Positions 44,330-53,218 are shown, counted from the stretch's first letter. The stretch is 64,000 bases of DNA from Kitasatospora sp. NBC_01246 (GCF_036226505.1 NZ_CP108484.1:7969501-8033500); one strand, 5' to 3'. Numbers and translations are program-made. The notes: a model not told the origin generated them from the sequence alone.

Positions 44330-45139
44330 ATGACTGTCGATCTGGAGAAGTACTTCGCCCGTATCGGATGGGAGGGCGAGTCCGCGCCCACCGCCGCGAC
44401 CCTTCGCTCCCTGCACCGCGCGCACATCCTCGGCATCCCGTTCGAGAACCTCGACGTGGTCACCGGCTCGGTGCCGTCGCTGGATGTCGGTGAGCTCCAG
44501 GCGAAGCTCGTCGACAGCTCCCGCGGCGGCTACTGCTTCGAACACAGCTCCCTGTTCGCTGCGGTGCTGGACGAGTTGGGCTTCGGGGTCACCCGGCTGA
44601 CCGGCCGGGTGCGGGTCGGCGCGCGTGCCGGGGAGGTCCGACCGCGGACCCATATGGTGCTGGCCGTCCAGGTGCCCGGCGAATCCGGCCGCCACCTCGT
44701 CGACGTCGGATTCGGGTCCATCGGCGGGCTGCTGGAGCCGCTCCCGATGATCCCCGGTGAAGCTCGCGAGGCTGCCGGGCGCACCCACCGGCTGGTCGTC
44801 GAGGAGGCGGACGGCCCCGCGCCCGTCTGGGTGCTGCAGGCGAGGACGGGCGAGGTCTGGGAGGACCAGCACGCCTTCACCCTGGACCCGGTCCCGGCGC
44901 CCGACCTCACGATGTCCAACTGGTTCGTGGCCACCTACCCGCGCTCGCCGTTCCGTCGGTTCTACCTCCAGCGCACCCGGACCGCCGATCACGTGCGGCT
45001 CGACGGGAAGACCTTCACCCACACCGACGCGGCGGGCACGACCACCGCCCGGGAGCTCGAAAGCCCCGAGGAACTGGTGGAGTTGCTGGCGTCCGAGTTC
45101 GGCATCAACCCGCCCCCGGGCGTCGCCGCGGCCTTCTGA
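44330..45139 (+). CDS. nat: Arylamine N-acetyltransferase
   Basis: 269 residues, the standard NAT length. The catalytic triad is visible: C69 in RGGYCFE, H108 in RTHMVLAV, D125 in LVDVGFG. IPFENLDVV is the conserved N-terminal block. NATs move an acetyl group from acetyl-CoA to arylamines, hydrazines or N-hydroxyarylamines; relatives in actinomycetes also release or amidate natural products, but no such cluster is beside it. It is divergent from the small HTH protein. Ends at a 20-bp hairpin terminator. Confidence 0.95.
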   Translation: MTVDLEKYFARIGWEGESAPTAATLRSLHRAHILGIPFENLDVVTGSVPSLDVGELQAKLVDSSRGGYCFEHSSLFAAVLDELGFGVTRLTGRVRVGARAGEVRPRTHMVLAVQVPGESGRHLVDVGFGSIGGLLEPLPMIPGEAREAAGRTHRLVVEEADGPAPVWVLQARTGEVWEDQHAFTLDPVPAPDLTMSNWFVATYPRSPFRRFYLQRTRTADHVRLDGKTFTHTDAAGTTTARELESPEELVELLASEFGINPPPGVAAAF

Positions 45140-45179
45140 CCTCGCACCTCGGAGCTCGCCCCCCGGGACCACGGGGCAC

Positions 45180-45223
45180 CGGTGCGGCGGCCCCGGAGCC
45201 GAAGCTCCGGGGCCGCCGCACCG
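45180..45223. terminator. Strong bidirectional terminator
   Basis: A perfect 20-bp stem (45180-45199 with 45204-45223) capped by a CGAA tetraloop lies between the convergent NAT (plus) and permease (minus) genes. Confidence 0.85.
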
Positions 45224-45235
45224 TCGTCGGACGGG

Positions 45236-46687
45236 TCAGACCGTGGCGTCCGCCGTGGTGGTCGGCGTCAGGTACTCCTCGCGGATCTCGCGGGGGCCGA
45301 AGGGCCAGGTGCGTTCGGTGCGGGCCCAGAGGAGGAAGGCGCCGCAGCCCGCGACGACCCAGGCCAGCGACCACTCGACGGGGTGGAAGCCGGGCGCGTT
45401 GCGGTCCGCGTAGCCGTAGATGACCAGCCAGCCGACGGCCGCGACGATGCCGGGCGCCGGGTAGAGCCACATCCTGTACGGCCGGACGAGTCCGGGCTGG
45501 CGGCGGCGCAGGACGGTGACCGCGACGATCTGGGCGAGGGCCTGGACGATCACCATCACGGTGGTGAGCAGGTTGATCAGCAGGGTCAGCGGGGGGTGGT
45601 CGGTGCTGGCGCCGAGGTGGCGGCCGAGCAGGAAGCCTGCCGCGGTGAGTACGCCCATGGCGGCCAGGCCGAGGACGGGGAAGCCGTGCCTGGGGTGCAG
45701 CCGGCCGAAGGCCCGGAAGAAGACGCCGTCGCGTGCCGCGTCGTAGGGCACCCGGGAGCCGCCGAACAGGCCGGCGAGGACGGAGGCGAAGGCGGTGGCC
45801 AGGATCAATGCGGTGACCACCTGGGCGGCGCCCTTGCCCCAGGTGCTCTCCAGGACCGCCGAGGCGACCGACTTGGAGGCCACCGACTCCGGGTCGAGCA
45901 TCGCGTGCCAGTCCATCGCGCCGAGGACGCCGATCTGCAGCAGCAGGTAGATGGTCATGATGCCGACGATGGACAGCACGATGGCGCGCGGCAGGACCCG
46001 GCCCGGGGCGCGGACCTCGGCGCCGACGTAGGCGGCGGTGTTGTACCCGAGGTAGTCGTAGATGCCGATGGTGAGGCCGGCCGCGAAGCCGATCCAGAAC
46101 TGGCCGTGGGTGAGTTCGACGGCGTGCGCGGGCCAGTCGAAGGCGCGGCTCGGGCTGAAGTGGGTGTAGCAGGCCACGATCACGGCGAGCACCGAGAGGA
46201 TCATCACCCCCCACATCACGGTGGTGAGCCGGGCGATGTTCTCGACCCGCCGCCAGAGCAGGAGCACCACCAGCGCGCAGAACGCGATCCCGACCAGATC
46301 GCCCTGGCCGCTCGTCATGCCGGGCCAGAGGTAGCCGAGGTACTGGACGAAGCCGACCACGCCGGTGGACATGATCAGCGGGATGAAGAGCATGGCCGTC
46401 CAGACGAAGAGGAACGGCATCAGTCGCCCGGTCCGGTACTGGAAGGCCTCGCGCAGGTAGACGTACGTCCCGCCGGCTCCCGGCAGGGAGGCGCCGAGTT
46501 CGGCCCAGACCAGGCCGTCGGCGAGGGCCAGGACGGCGCCGGCTATCCAGCCGATGACGGCCTGCGGGCCGCCGAAGGCCGCGACCATCAGCGGGATCGT
46601 GACGAAGGGGCCGATGCCGCACATCTGGCTCATGTTGAGCGCGGTGGCCTGGAAGAGGCCGATTCTTCGGGTAAGGCCGGGGGACAC
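45236..46687 (-). CDS. APC-superfamily amino-acid permease
   Basis: 483 residues with about 12 hydrophobic segments. LTRRIGLFQATALNMSQMCGIGPFVTIPLM is the helix-1 substrate/Na+ region of APC transporters, and the helix-6 region is recognisable in GIYDYLGYNTAAYVGAEVRAPGRVLPRAI. Its substrate (amino acid or polyamine) is not determinable. The GTG at 46687 has GGAGG 5 nt upstream. A good promoter lies 54-82 bp upstream (-35 TTGACG, 17-bp spacer, -10 TAACTT, on the minus strand). Confidence 0.94.
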   Translation of the reverse strand: MSPGLTRRIGLFQATALNMSQMCGIGPFVTIPLMVAAFGGPQAVIGWIAGAVLALADGLVWAELGASLPGAGGTYVYLREAFQYRTGRLMPFLFVWTAMLFIPLIMSTGVVGFVQYLGYLWPGMTSGQGDLVGIAFCALVVLLLWRRVENIARLTTVMWGVMILSVLAVIVACYTHFSPSRAFDWPAHAVELTHGQFWIGFAAGLTIGIYDYLGYNTAAYVGAEVRAPGRVLPRAIVLSIVGIMTIYLLLQIGVLGAMDWHAMLDPESVASKSVASAVLESTWGKGAAQVVTALILATAFASVLAGLFGGSRVPYDAARDGVFFRAFGRLHPRHGFPVLGLAAMGVLTAAGFLLGRHLGASTDHPPLTLLINLLTTVMVIVQALAQIVAVTVLRRRQPGLVRPYRMWLYPAPGIVAAVGWLVIYGYADRNAPGFHPVEWSLAWVVAGCGAFLLWARTERTWPFGPREIREEYLTPTTTADATV

Positions 46688-46740
46688 CGGGGCCTCCGAA
46701 CGTGGGGGAGTGGGGCGCCGGGCGGGGTGCCGGGGGGTTC

Positions 46741-46769
46741 AAGTTAGGGAGCATTACTTATTTCGTCAA
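46741..46769 (-). promoter_or_regulatory. Promoter of the permease gene
   Basis: On the minus strand TTGACG (46769-46764) and TAACTT (46746-46741) are 17 bp apart, close to the vegetative sigma-70 (HrdB) consensus, giving a transcript start near 46734 and a leader of about 47 nt. Confidence 0.7.
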
Positions 46770-46804
46770 GCCGCTCGGGCGGCAAGGGGGTTACTCCGGT
46801 GACA

Positions 46805-46823
46805 GTTGGGAAACTTTCCTAAC
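46805..46823. promoter_or_regulatory. Candidate operator in the chitinase/permease divergent region
   Basis: GTTGGGAAACTTTCCTAAC is symmetric in 8 of 9 base pairs around a central C. It lies 8 bp upstream of the chitinase -35 and 36 bp beyond the permease -35. Similar TTAGGAAACTTTCCTAA-type elements precede several secreted hydrolase genes in streptomycetes as I recall; the binding protein is not known to me. Confidence 0.6.
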
Positions 46824-46831
46824 GAAAGCCA

Positions 46832-46860
46832 TTGACCGCGCGCCGCGCCGCCCCGATTCT
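46832..46860 (+). promoter_or_regulatory. Promoter of the chitinase operon
   Basis: TTGACC (46832-46837) and GATTCT (46855-46860) are 17 bp apart and would start transcription near 46867, about 140 nt before the chitinase ATG. Confidence 0.5.
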
Positions 46861-47008
46861 GTAGGCGCCCGCTGTGGTCGCCGCCGTCCGCCCCGAGTGC
46901 TCCGCTCCTCCCTCCGCCTCGCTCCCATCCGCTTCGCTCCCCCTCCGCCTCGCCCGTCTCCCCCTCGATCCGCCGTCACAGGCGGTGGATCGGCGAAAGT
47001 GAGTTGGC

Positions 47009-48052
47009 ATGCCCATATCTATTGCAGTTCGTCCGACCGGGCCGTCGGTGGCCGCCGTCCTCGGCTCGGCCGCCCTGCTGCTGGCCCCGGCGACCACCGC
47101 GTCAGCCGCCCCGGCCGCGTCAGCCGCCCAAGCCGCCCCGGCCGCTCCCGCCCCGGCGGCGGCCGTGCCCGCGATGGCCGCCGCGCCGTACGAGTACCTG
47201 GGCTGGGGCAGCCCGCAGAAGCCCACCGACGTGATGAAGGCGACCGGGGTGAAGTGGTTCACCCTCGCGTTCGTCCTCTCCGACGGCGGCTGCAACCCCA
47301 AGTGGGACGGCAGCCGGGCGCTGACCGGTGGGTCCGACGAAGCGGCGATCAAGTCCATCCGGGCGGCCGGCGGTGACGTGGTGATCTCGGTCGGCGGCTG
47401 GAGCGGCAACAAGCTGGGCGAGAAGTGCTCCAGCGCGAGCGCGCTCGCCGGCGCGTACCAGAAGGTGATCGACGCCTACAAGCTCAAGGCGCTGGACATC
47501 GACATCGAGGACACCGAGTTCTCCAACGCGACGGTCCGTCAGCGCGTCGTCGACGCCCTGAAGATCGTCAAGTCCAAGAACCCGGGCATCGTCACCTACG
47601 TGACCATGGGCACCACCCCGAGCGGCCCGGACGCCACCGGGAAGGACCTGATCAAGCGCGGCGCGCAGGCCGGCCTCGCCAACGACGGCTGGGTGATCAT
47701 GCCGTTCGACTTCGGCGGCCACACCGGCACGATGGGCCAGGCCTCGGTCAGCGCGCTGGAGGGCCTGAAGGCGGCGGTCAAGAGCGCCTACGGCTACGGC
47801 GACGACGCCGCGTACCGGCACATCGGCGTCTCCTCGATGAACGGGAAGACCGACGAGGCGGGCGAGACGGTCACCACCGCCGACTTCCGGACCATCCTCG
47901 GCTACGCGCAGCAGCACCACCTGGCCCGGTACGCCTTCTGGTCGGTCAACCGCGACCGCGCCTGCGGCTCCGGCACGGACGCCGACGCCTGCAGCGGCGT
48001 CGCGCAGTCCCCGTACGAGTTCACCAAGATCGTCGTCCAGTACCAGGGCTGA
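47009..48052 (+). CDS. Secreted GH18 chitinase-like glycosidase
   Basis: 347 residues. A Sec signal peptide (VAAVLGSAALLLAPATTASA) is followed by an Ala/Pro linker and a GH18 barrel: LGWGSPQKPTDVMKATGVKWFTLAFVLSDGG, VVISVGGWSG (second strand), and LKALDIDIEDTE, where D163-x-D165-x-E167 is the GH18 catalytic signature and E167 the acid/base. Later strands include WVIMPFDFGGH and ARYAFWSVNRDRACG. GH18 enzymes hydrolyse chitin or related GlcNAc polymers by substrate-assisted catalysis. The first Asp of the usual DxxDxDxE is replaced (KALDIDIE). First gene of a three-gene secreted operon. Confidence 0.92.
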   Translation: MPISIAVRPTGPSVAAVLGSAALLLAPATTASAAPAASAAQAAPAAPAPAAAVPAMAAAPYEYLGWGSPQKPTDVMKATGVKWFTLAFVLSDGGCNPKWDGSRALTGGSDEAAIKSIRAAGGDVVISVGGWSGNKLGEKCSSASALAGAYQKVIDAYKLKALDIDIEDTEFSNATVRQRVVDALKIVKSKNPGIVTYVTMGTTPSGPDATGKDLIKRGAQAGLANDGWVIMPFDFGGHTGTMGQASVSALEGLKAAVKSAYGYGDDAAYRHIGVSSMNGKTDEAGETVTTADFRTILGYAQQHHLARYAFWSVNRDRACGSGTDADACSGVAQSPYEFTKIVVQYQG

Positions 48053-48063
48053 GGAGCATTCCG

Positions 48064-49719
48064 ATGACACGACCGAGCACCAGACACCGCGGCCGCGCCG
48101 CGGCCCTGCTCGCGGGGGCCGGCCTGGCCGCCGGGCTGCTCGCGGCCCCGCCGGCCTCGGCCGCGCCGGTCCGCTACGAGGCGGAGGGCGCGGGCCTGTC
48201 GCAGGGCGTGGTGGAGTCCAACCACAGCGGCTACTCCGGCACCGGATTCGTCAACACCGACAACGCCACCGGCAGTTGGGTCGAGTTCACGGTCGACGCG
48301 GCGAGCGCGGGCAACGCCGTGCTCGGCATCCGCTACTCCAACGGGACCACCGCGAACCGCCCGGCGGCCGTGGCCGTCAACGGCGCCACGGTCGAGCCGG
48401 CCCGGGCCTTCCCGTCCACCGGGAGCTGGGACACCTGGGCGACCTCGACGCTGACCGTCCGGCTCACCGCCGGGGCCAACCGGATCCGTCTCACCTCCAC
48501 CACCACCGGCGGCACGGCCAACCTGGACTACCTGGACGCCGACCTCGGCAGCGGCCCGGCCCCGGGCGGCCCCGCGGTGCCGTTCGGCAGCCACCGCTAC
48601 CCGTACGCGGCCGGCACCCTCAAGCCCTCCGGCGCGCAGTCCGTGACCGACCAGCAGGTGATCGACAAGTACAACGCCTGGAAGGCCGCCTTCGTCCGGC
48701 AGAACTGCGGCAACGGCTGGTACGAGACCATCTCGCCGGACGCCGACCACCCGTACGTCGCCGAGGGCCAGGGCTACGGCATGGTGGTCACCGCGCTGAT
48801 GGCCGGTGCGGACGCCAACGCGCGGACGGTCTTCGACGGCATGGTGAAGTTCGTGCTCGCCCACCCGTCGGTGAACAACGCCAACCTCCTCGCCGCCGAG
48901 CAGGACTCCTCCTGCCGCAGCGTCAACGGCTCCGACTCGGCGACCGACGGGGACCTGGACGTCGCGTACGGGCTGCTGCTCGCCGACCGGCAGTGGGGCA
49001 GCGGCGGGACGTACGACTACAAGGGCCTGGCCGTCAAGCACATCAACGCGATCAAGGCCAGTGAGGTCAACCCCACGACCCACCTGATGCGGCTCGGCGA
49101 CTGGTCCACCTCGGGCGACTCCACCTACTTCATCACCCGCTCCTCGGACTGGATGATCGACCACTTCCGCGCCTTCCGGGCCGCGACCGGCGACACCACC
49201 TGGGACACCGTCCGCACCGCCCACCAGAACCTGATCACCAAGCAGCAGAGCGGCTACGCCCCGAACACCGGGCTGCTCGCCGACTTCGTGGTCAACACCA
49301 ACGGCACCGCCAAGCCCGCCGCCGGCGAGGTGCTGGAGAGCCCCAACGACGGGGACTACAGCTGGAACGCCTGCCGCGACCCGTGGCGGATCGGCGCGGA
49401 CGCCGTCACCAGCGGGGACGCCGCCTCGCTCGCCTCGGCGCGAAAGATCAACACCTGGATCAAGGGCAAGGCGGGCGGCGACCCGGCGAACATCGCCACC
49501 GGCTACAAGCTGAACGGCACGGTCTTCGAGAACGGCCGAGACATGGCCTTCACCGCGCCGTTCGTGGTCACCGCGATGACCGACCCGGGCTCGCAGGCCT
49601 GGCTGGACGCGCTCTGGGCCAAGCTGGCCGGCACCGCGATCGACCCGGGCCTCTACTACGGCGGCAGCGTGCAGCTGCAGTCGATGATCGTCGCCTCCGG
49701 AAACTACTGGGTGCCGTGA
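48064..49719 (+). CDS. Secreted CBM35-GH8 glycoside hydrolase
   Basis: 551 residues. Signal peptide (AALLAGAGLAAGLLAAPPASA), then a CBM35 carbohydrate-binding module (VRYEAEGAGLSQGVVESNHSGYSGTGFVNTDNATGSWVEFTV ... GSWDTWATSTLTVRLTAGANRIRLTS; about 35-160), then a GH8 catalytic domain with the two signature sites VAEGQGYGMVVTALMAGAD (general acid Glu) and SATDGDLDVAYGLLLADRQWG (Asp). GH8 includes endoglucanases, chitosanases, xylanases and lichenases. Chitosanase or glucanase activity is likeliest beside a chitinase. GAGGAGC lies about 7 nt before ATG 48064, 11 bp after the chitinase stop. Confidence 0.92.
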   Translation: MTRPSTRHRGRAAALLAGAGLAAGLLAAPPASAAPVRYEAEGAGLSQGVVESNHSGYSGTGFVNTDNATGSWVEFTVDAASAGNAVLGIRYSNGTTANRPAAVAVNGATVEPARAFPSTGSWDTWATSTLTVRLTAGANRIRLTSTTTGGTANLDYLDADLGSGPAPGGPAVPFGSHRYPYAAGTLKPSGAQSVTDQQVIDKYNAWKAAFVRQNCGNGWYETISPDADHPYVAEGQGYGMVVTALMAGADANARTVFDGMVKFVLAHPSVNNANLLAAEQDSSCRSVNGSDSATDGDLDVAYGLLLADRQWGSGGTYDYKGLAVKHINAIKASEVNPTTHLMRLGDWSTSGDSTYFITRSSDWMIDHFRAFRAATGDTTWDTVRTAHQNLITKQQSGYAPNTGLLADFVVNTNGTAKPAAGEVLESPNDGDYSWNACRDPWRIGADAVTSGDAASLASARKINTWIKGKAGGDPANIATGYKLNGTVFENGRDMAFTAPFVVTAMTDPGSQAWLDALWAKLAGTAIDPGLYYGGSVQLQSMIVASGNYWVP

Positions 49720-51815
49720 TGACCGACACCGGACACCCGCGCACGACAGCCGCGGCGCACCGGCGGGCAGCGCTCGCCCGGGCCGGCGGAGCGGCGCTCG
49801 CCGCGGCCGCCCTGGTCCTGGGGGCCGTGGCGGCGCCGCCCGCGGCGACCGCCGCCACGGCGGCGAGCACCGACTACCAGGCCGAGGACGCCGTGCTCGC
49901 GCAGGCGAAGACGGCCACCAACCACACCGGGTACACCGGGACCGGCTTCGTCGACTACACCAACACCACCGGCTCCGCCGTCGAGTTCACGGTGAGCGCC
50001 ACCGCGGCCGCGACCGCCTCGCTGGCCTTCCGGTACGCCAACGCCGGTACGGCGAACCGCCCGATGGACATCGCGGTCAACGGGAAGGTCGTCGCCGCCG
50101 GTGTCGCCTTCCCGCCCACCGCCGACTGGGACACCTGGGCGGAGAAGACCGTCGGCGTCGCCCTCGCCGCCGGCGCCAACCGGATCCGGGCCACCGCCAC
50201 CACCGCCGACGGCGGCCCCAACCTCGACCGCCTCCGGGTGGGCGCGGCGGCCGACACCACCCCGCCGAGCCGTCCCGGTGCGCCGAGCTGCTCCGCCGTC
50301 GGGCCGAACGCTCTGACGCTGGGCTGGGGAGCCGCCGGCGACGACGTCGGCGTCACCGCCTACGACATCTACGAGCACGGCAACAAACTCGCCGAGGCCC
50401 CGGGCACCGCGACCTCCCGGCAGCTCACCGGGCTGGCCCCGGCCACCACCTACAACCTCACCGTGATCGCCCGGGACGCCTCCGGCAACGCCTCGCCGGC
50501 CAGCGTCGCCGTCGACTGCACCACCACGGCCGGCACCGACCCGGCGCCCGGCCGGCCGGGCACCCCGACCGTCTCGGCCGTCACCCCCACCGGCGCCACT
50601 CTGACCTGGGGCGCCGCGACGGACGACAAGGGCGTGGTCGGGTACGAGATCCGCAGCGGCTCCGCCGTCGTGAAGAGCGTCACCGGCACCCCGCCGGCCA
50701 CCTCGGCGGCGGTCACCGGGCTCGCCTGCGACGCGCCGTTCACGCTCTCGGTGGTCGCCCGGGACACCGCGGGCAACTACTCGGCGCCGTCCGACCCCGT
50801 CTCCTTCACCACCGGCGCCTGCCCGGCCGACGGCGGCGTCCCGGGCTCCCCGAGCGCCCTCTCCACGGGGTGGACGATTCCCTGGGGCATCGCCTGGCTG
50901 CCGGACGGCACCACCTCGCTGGTCACCGAGCGGGACAGCTTCAAGGTCTTCCGGCTCACCACGGGCGGCGCCAAGGCGGTGGTCGGCACCGTGCCCAACG
51001 CCGTCACCACCGACGGGGAGGGCGGCCTGCTCGGCATCGCCGTCGACCCCGACTGGGCGGCCAACCACTACGTGTACCTCATGCACACCGCCGCCGAGGG
51101 CAACCGGATCGTGCGGATGACGTACAACGGCTCCACGCTGAGCGGCTACAAGGTGCTGCTCCAGGGCATCAAGAAGAACCGCTACCACAACGGCGGCCGG
51201 CTGGCCTTCGGCCCCGACGGGTACCTGTACGCGTCGACCGGTGACGCCCAGACGTCCTCGCTGGCCCAGGACAAGAACTCGCTCAACGGGAAGATCCTGC
51301 GGCTGACCACCGACGGCAAGCCGGCCCCCGGCAACCCGTTCGGCAACTACGTCTACAGCTACGGCCACCGCAACCCGCAGGGCCTGGCGTTCGACCGGGA
51401 CGGACGGCTCTGGGAGGCGGAGTTCGGCGACTCGAAGCGGGACGAGCTCAACCTGGTCAAGCCCGGGGCCAACTACGGGTGGCCCACCTGCGAGGGCACC
51501 TGCGGGGTGGCCGGGATGACCGACCCCAAGGCGAGCTGGCCGGTCAACGAGGCCTCGCCGAGCGGGATCGCGATCGTGCGCAACGTGGTCTACATGGCGG
51601 CGCTGCGCGGTGAGCGGATGTGGCGCATCCCGATCGACGGGAACACCGAGAACGTCGGGACGCCGACCGCGTACTACGTCGGCGCCTACGGCCGGCTGCG
51701 GACGGTGTCCAAGGTGCCCGGGGCCGACCGGCTCTGGCTCACCACCACCAACGCCGACAACAACGGCGGGGCGGCCGACGGGGCCGACAAGGTCTTCACG
51801 ATCTCGATCGGCTAG
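49719..51815 (+). CDS. Secreted CBM35-FnIII-FnIII-PQQ-dependent sugar dehydrogenase
   Basis: 698 residues. Signal peptide (AGGAALAAAALVLGAVAAPPAATA), a CBM35 similar to the one in the preceding protein (YQAEDAVLAQAKTATNHTGYTGTGFVDYTNTTGSAVEFTV), two fibronectin III domains (about 185-270 and 275-365, each with LxWGAAxDDxGVxxYxI), then a six-bladed propeller of the soluble glucose/sorbosone dehydrogenase type (IAWLPDGTTSLVTERDSFKVFRLT; EGGLLGIAVDPDWAANHYVYLM; RYHNGGRLAFGPDGYLYASTGDA; GHRNPQGLAFDRDGRLWEAEFG). AA12-type PQQ enzymes oxidise sugars and can feed electrons to lytic polysaccharide monooxygenases; none is seen here. The start overlaps the GH8 stop (TGATG). Confidence 0.9.
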   Translation: MTDTGHPRTTAAAHRRAALARAGGAALAAAALVLGAVAAPPAATAATAASTDYQAEDAVLAQAKTATNHTGYTGTGFVDYTNTTGSAVEFTVSATAAATASLAFRYANAGTANRPMDIAVNGKVVAAGVAFPPTADWDTWAEKTVGVALAAGANRIRATATTADGGPNLDRLRVGAAADTTPPSRPGAPSCSAVGPNALTLGWGAAGDDVGVTAYDIYEHGNKLAEAPGTATSRQLTGLAPATTYNLTVIARDASGNASPASVAVDCTTTAGTDPAPGRPGTPTVSAVTPTGATLTWGAATDDKGVVGYEIRSGSAVVKSVTGTPPATSAAVTGLACDAPFTLSVVARDTAGNYSAPSDPVSFTTGACPADGGVPGSPSALSTGWTIPWGIAWLPDGTTSLVTERDSFKVFRLTTGGAKAVVGTVPNAVTTDGEGGLLGIAVDPDWAANHYVYLMHTAAEGNRIVRMTYNGSTLSGYKVLLQGIKKNRYHNGGRLAFGPDGYLYASTGDAQTSSLAQDKNSLNGKILRLTTDGKPAPGNPFGNYVYSYGHRNPQGLAFDRDGRLWEAEFGDSKRDELNLVKPGANYGWPTCEGTCGVAGMTDPKASWPVNEASPSGIAIVRNVVYMAALRGERMWRIPIDGNTENVGTPTAYYVGAYGRLRTVSKVPGADRLWLTTTNADNNGGAADGADKVFTISIG

Positions 51816-51834
51816 CGGCGCGGGGCGTCCGCAA

Positions 51835-51879
51835 CGTGACGGCCCGGGCCCGGAGGAGTCTCCGGCCCGGGCCGTCACG
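51835..51879 (+). terminator. Operon terminator
   Basis: Arms beginning CGTGACGGCCCGGGCC (51835) and ending at 51879 pair over 16 bp, then after a one-base bulge over 4 more (GGAG/CTCC) around a GAGT loop. It lies 20 bp after the last gene of the secreted carbohydrate operon. Confidence 0.8.
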
Positions 51880-51914
51880 GCCTGCGCGGGACGGGGCCGC
51901 CACGGCCGCCGCCC

Positions 51915-52055
51915 GCCGCCGACCAGCGGGCCGACCGCGACCGCCACCCCGATGGTCGCCCCGTACACGCCCATCGCGGTGCCCCGCTCGCGGCCGGGCG
52001 CGAACTCCTGGGCGACCAGGGCCAGCGACACCGCGAACATCACCGCGCCGTCGCC
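51915..52055 (-). pseudogene. Remnant of an MFS (DHA2-type) transporter gene
   Basis: On the minus strand the frame reads MFAVSLALVAQEFAPGRERGTAMGVYGATIGVAVAVGPLVGG, the hallmark region of 14-helix drug:H+ antiporters spanning helices 4-5. Nothing recognisable as the rest of the transporter flanks it, and no start or stop frames a complete protein. It looks like a decayed fragment left after a deletion. Its flanks run from the operon terminator to a gene-free stretch. Confidence 0.7.
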
Positions 52056-52469
52056 ACGGAGACGGCGCGGAGGGTCCACCACTTGCGCTGCACGGCTGCC
52101 GGTCTCCTTCGCCCTGTCCTCGTACTCCCGCCCGTGGGAGAGACGACGACCCGCCCTTCGCCCGCCGACCGGGTTCGGTCGGGACGGCACCGACCGTACG
52201 CACCGCAGGGGTTCGAGGCCGGGCAAGCGCGGCTGGGCGGGCGGATACAGGACCTGTCCGGCGGAGACGGCGGCGCGCGGGCCGGACGGGCGTGGGGGCC
52301 GGTCGACCGTGGATGATCGGCGCTGGGTGATCGGCGCCGGGCGGCCCGGTTGCTCTCCGTGGTCGCAAGGTCTCGATCTGCCAACGAAGTGTGCGGGATG
52401 TGCTTGTGGCGTGTGGTCGCCCTGATTGAATCCCGAACATCTTTTCATCGGATCGGAGCGTCTCTCCTC
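52056..52469 (+). other. Intergenic region after the transporter remnant
   Basis: About 410 bp without a supportable gene; open frames are low-complexity and without domains. AT-richer sequence near 52420-52445 (CCTGATTGAATCCCGAACATCTTTTCATCGG) is where I would expect the promoter of the lipoprotein gene, but no clear hexamer pair stands out. Confidence 0.45.
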
Positions 52470-53075
52470 ATGTCTCCCCTCATGCCCTCACGCACGTCCG
52501 CACGAATGTCGTCCCGCACGGCTGCACGCGCGCGCGGCGACCGTCGCGGCCTGGCCGCCGTCGCCGGACTCGTCCTCACCGTCGGTCTCGCGCTGACCGG
52601 GTGCGACCCGACGCCGGCCGACGGCGCCACGACCGCCGCCTCCCCGCCCGCCGTCACGGCCCCGGCCGCACCCGTCGCCACCGTCCCGCCGGCCACCCCC
52701 GCACCGGTGGTCACCGCGCCCGAGCCCGCGCCGGTGGTGACCCCGTCGGCGGTGGCCACGCCGGTGCCGCCCGCGGAGCCCGCACCCGCGCCGACCACGG
52801 CCAAGCCCCAGTCGGCCGCGCCCAAGACGCAGCCGCCCGTCACCAAGGCCGCGCCGGAGCCCAAGGCGACCACCGCGAAGCCGCCGACGGACCCGGAGCC
52901 GACCGCGCAGCCCAAGGCGGCCGCCGGCGACTGCGAGATCCGCTCCAATGCCGGCAACTGCTACAAGGCGGGCCAGTTCTGCCGCGACGCCGACCTGGGC
53001 AAGAGCACCCACGAGGCCGGCGGCCGGGTGATCTACTGCCGCATGGTCAGCGGCAAGCCGCACTGGCAGGCCTGA
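52470..53075 (+). CDS. Lipoprotein with Pro/Ala-rich stalk and Cys-rich C-terminal domain
   Basis: 201 residues. The lipobox LTGC (Cys45) follows the hydrophobic core AAVAGLVLTVGLALTGC, so it should be anchored outside the membrane. A ~110-residue Pro/Ala/Thr-rich stalk leads to a compact C-terminal module with four Cys (CEIRSNAGNCYKAGQFCRDADLGKSTHEAGGRVIYCRMVSGKPHW), a domain found at the end of many actinobacterial surface proteins; its ligand is unknown. The leader is long from ATG 52470; starts at 52482 or 52506 (shorter n-region) are equally possible. Confidence 0.85.
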   Translation: MSPLMPSRTSARMSSRTAARARGDRRGLAAVAGLVLTVGLALTGCDPTPADGATTAASPPAVTAPAAPVATVPPATPAPVVTAPEPAPVVTPSAVATPVPPAEPAPAPTTAKPQSAAPKTQPPVTKAAPEPKATTAKPPTDPEPTAQPKAAAGDCEIRSNAGNCYKAGQFCRDADLGKSTHEAGGRVIYCRMVSGKPHWQA

Positions 53076-53084
53076 TCCGCCGGT

Positions 53085-53130
53085 CCGCACCGATGAGGCC
53101 CCCGCCCCGCCGACTCCCTCATCGGTGCGG
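53085..53130. terminator. Bidirectional hairpin terminator
   Basis: A perfect 14-bp stem (53085-53098 with 53117-53130; arm CCGCACCGATGAGG) with an 18-nt loop, between the lipoprotein (plus) and the convergent methyltransferase (minus). Confidence 0.75.
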
Positions 53131-53218
53131 CGGTGCCTCGAACCCCGCGCGACCGACCTCCGCCGAACCGCTGCCGACACCCCGCGTCAACGCCGCCGGC
53201 CGCGGTCCCACCGGACCG

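Noticed and set aside
46801-47008. DasR-type control of the chitinase operon
   Set aside because: No sequence near the DasR consensus (TGGTCTAGACCA-like) was found in the intergenic region; the only palindrome there is of another type.
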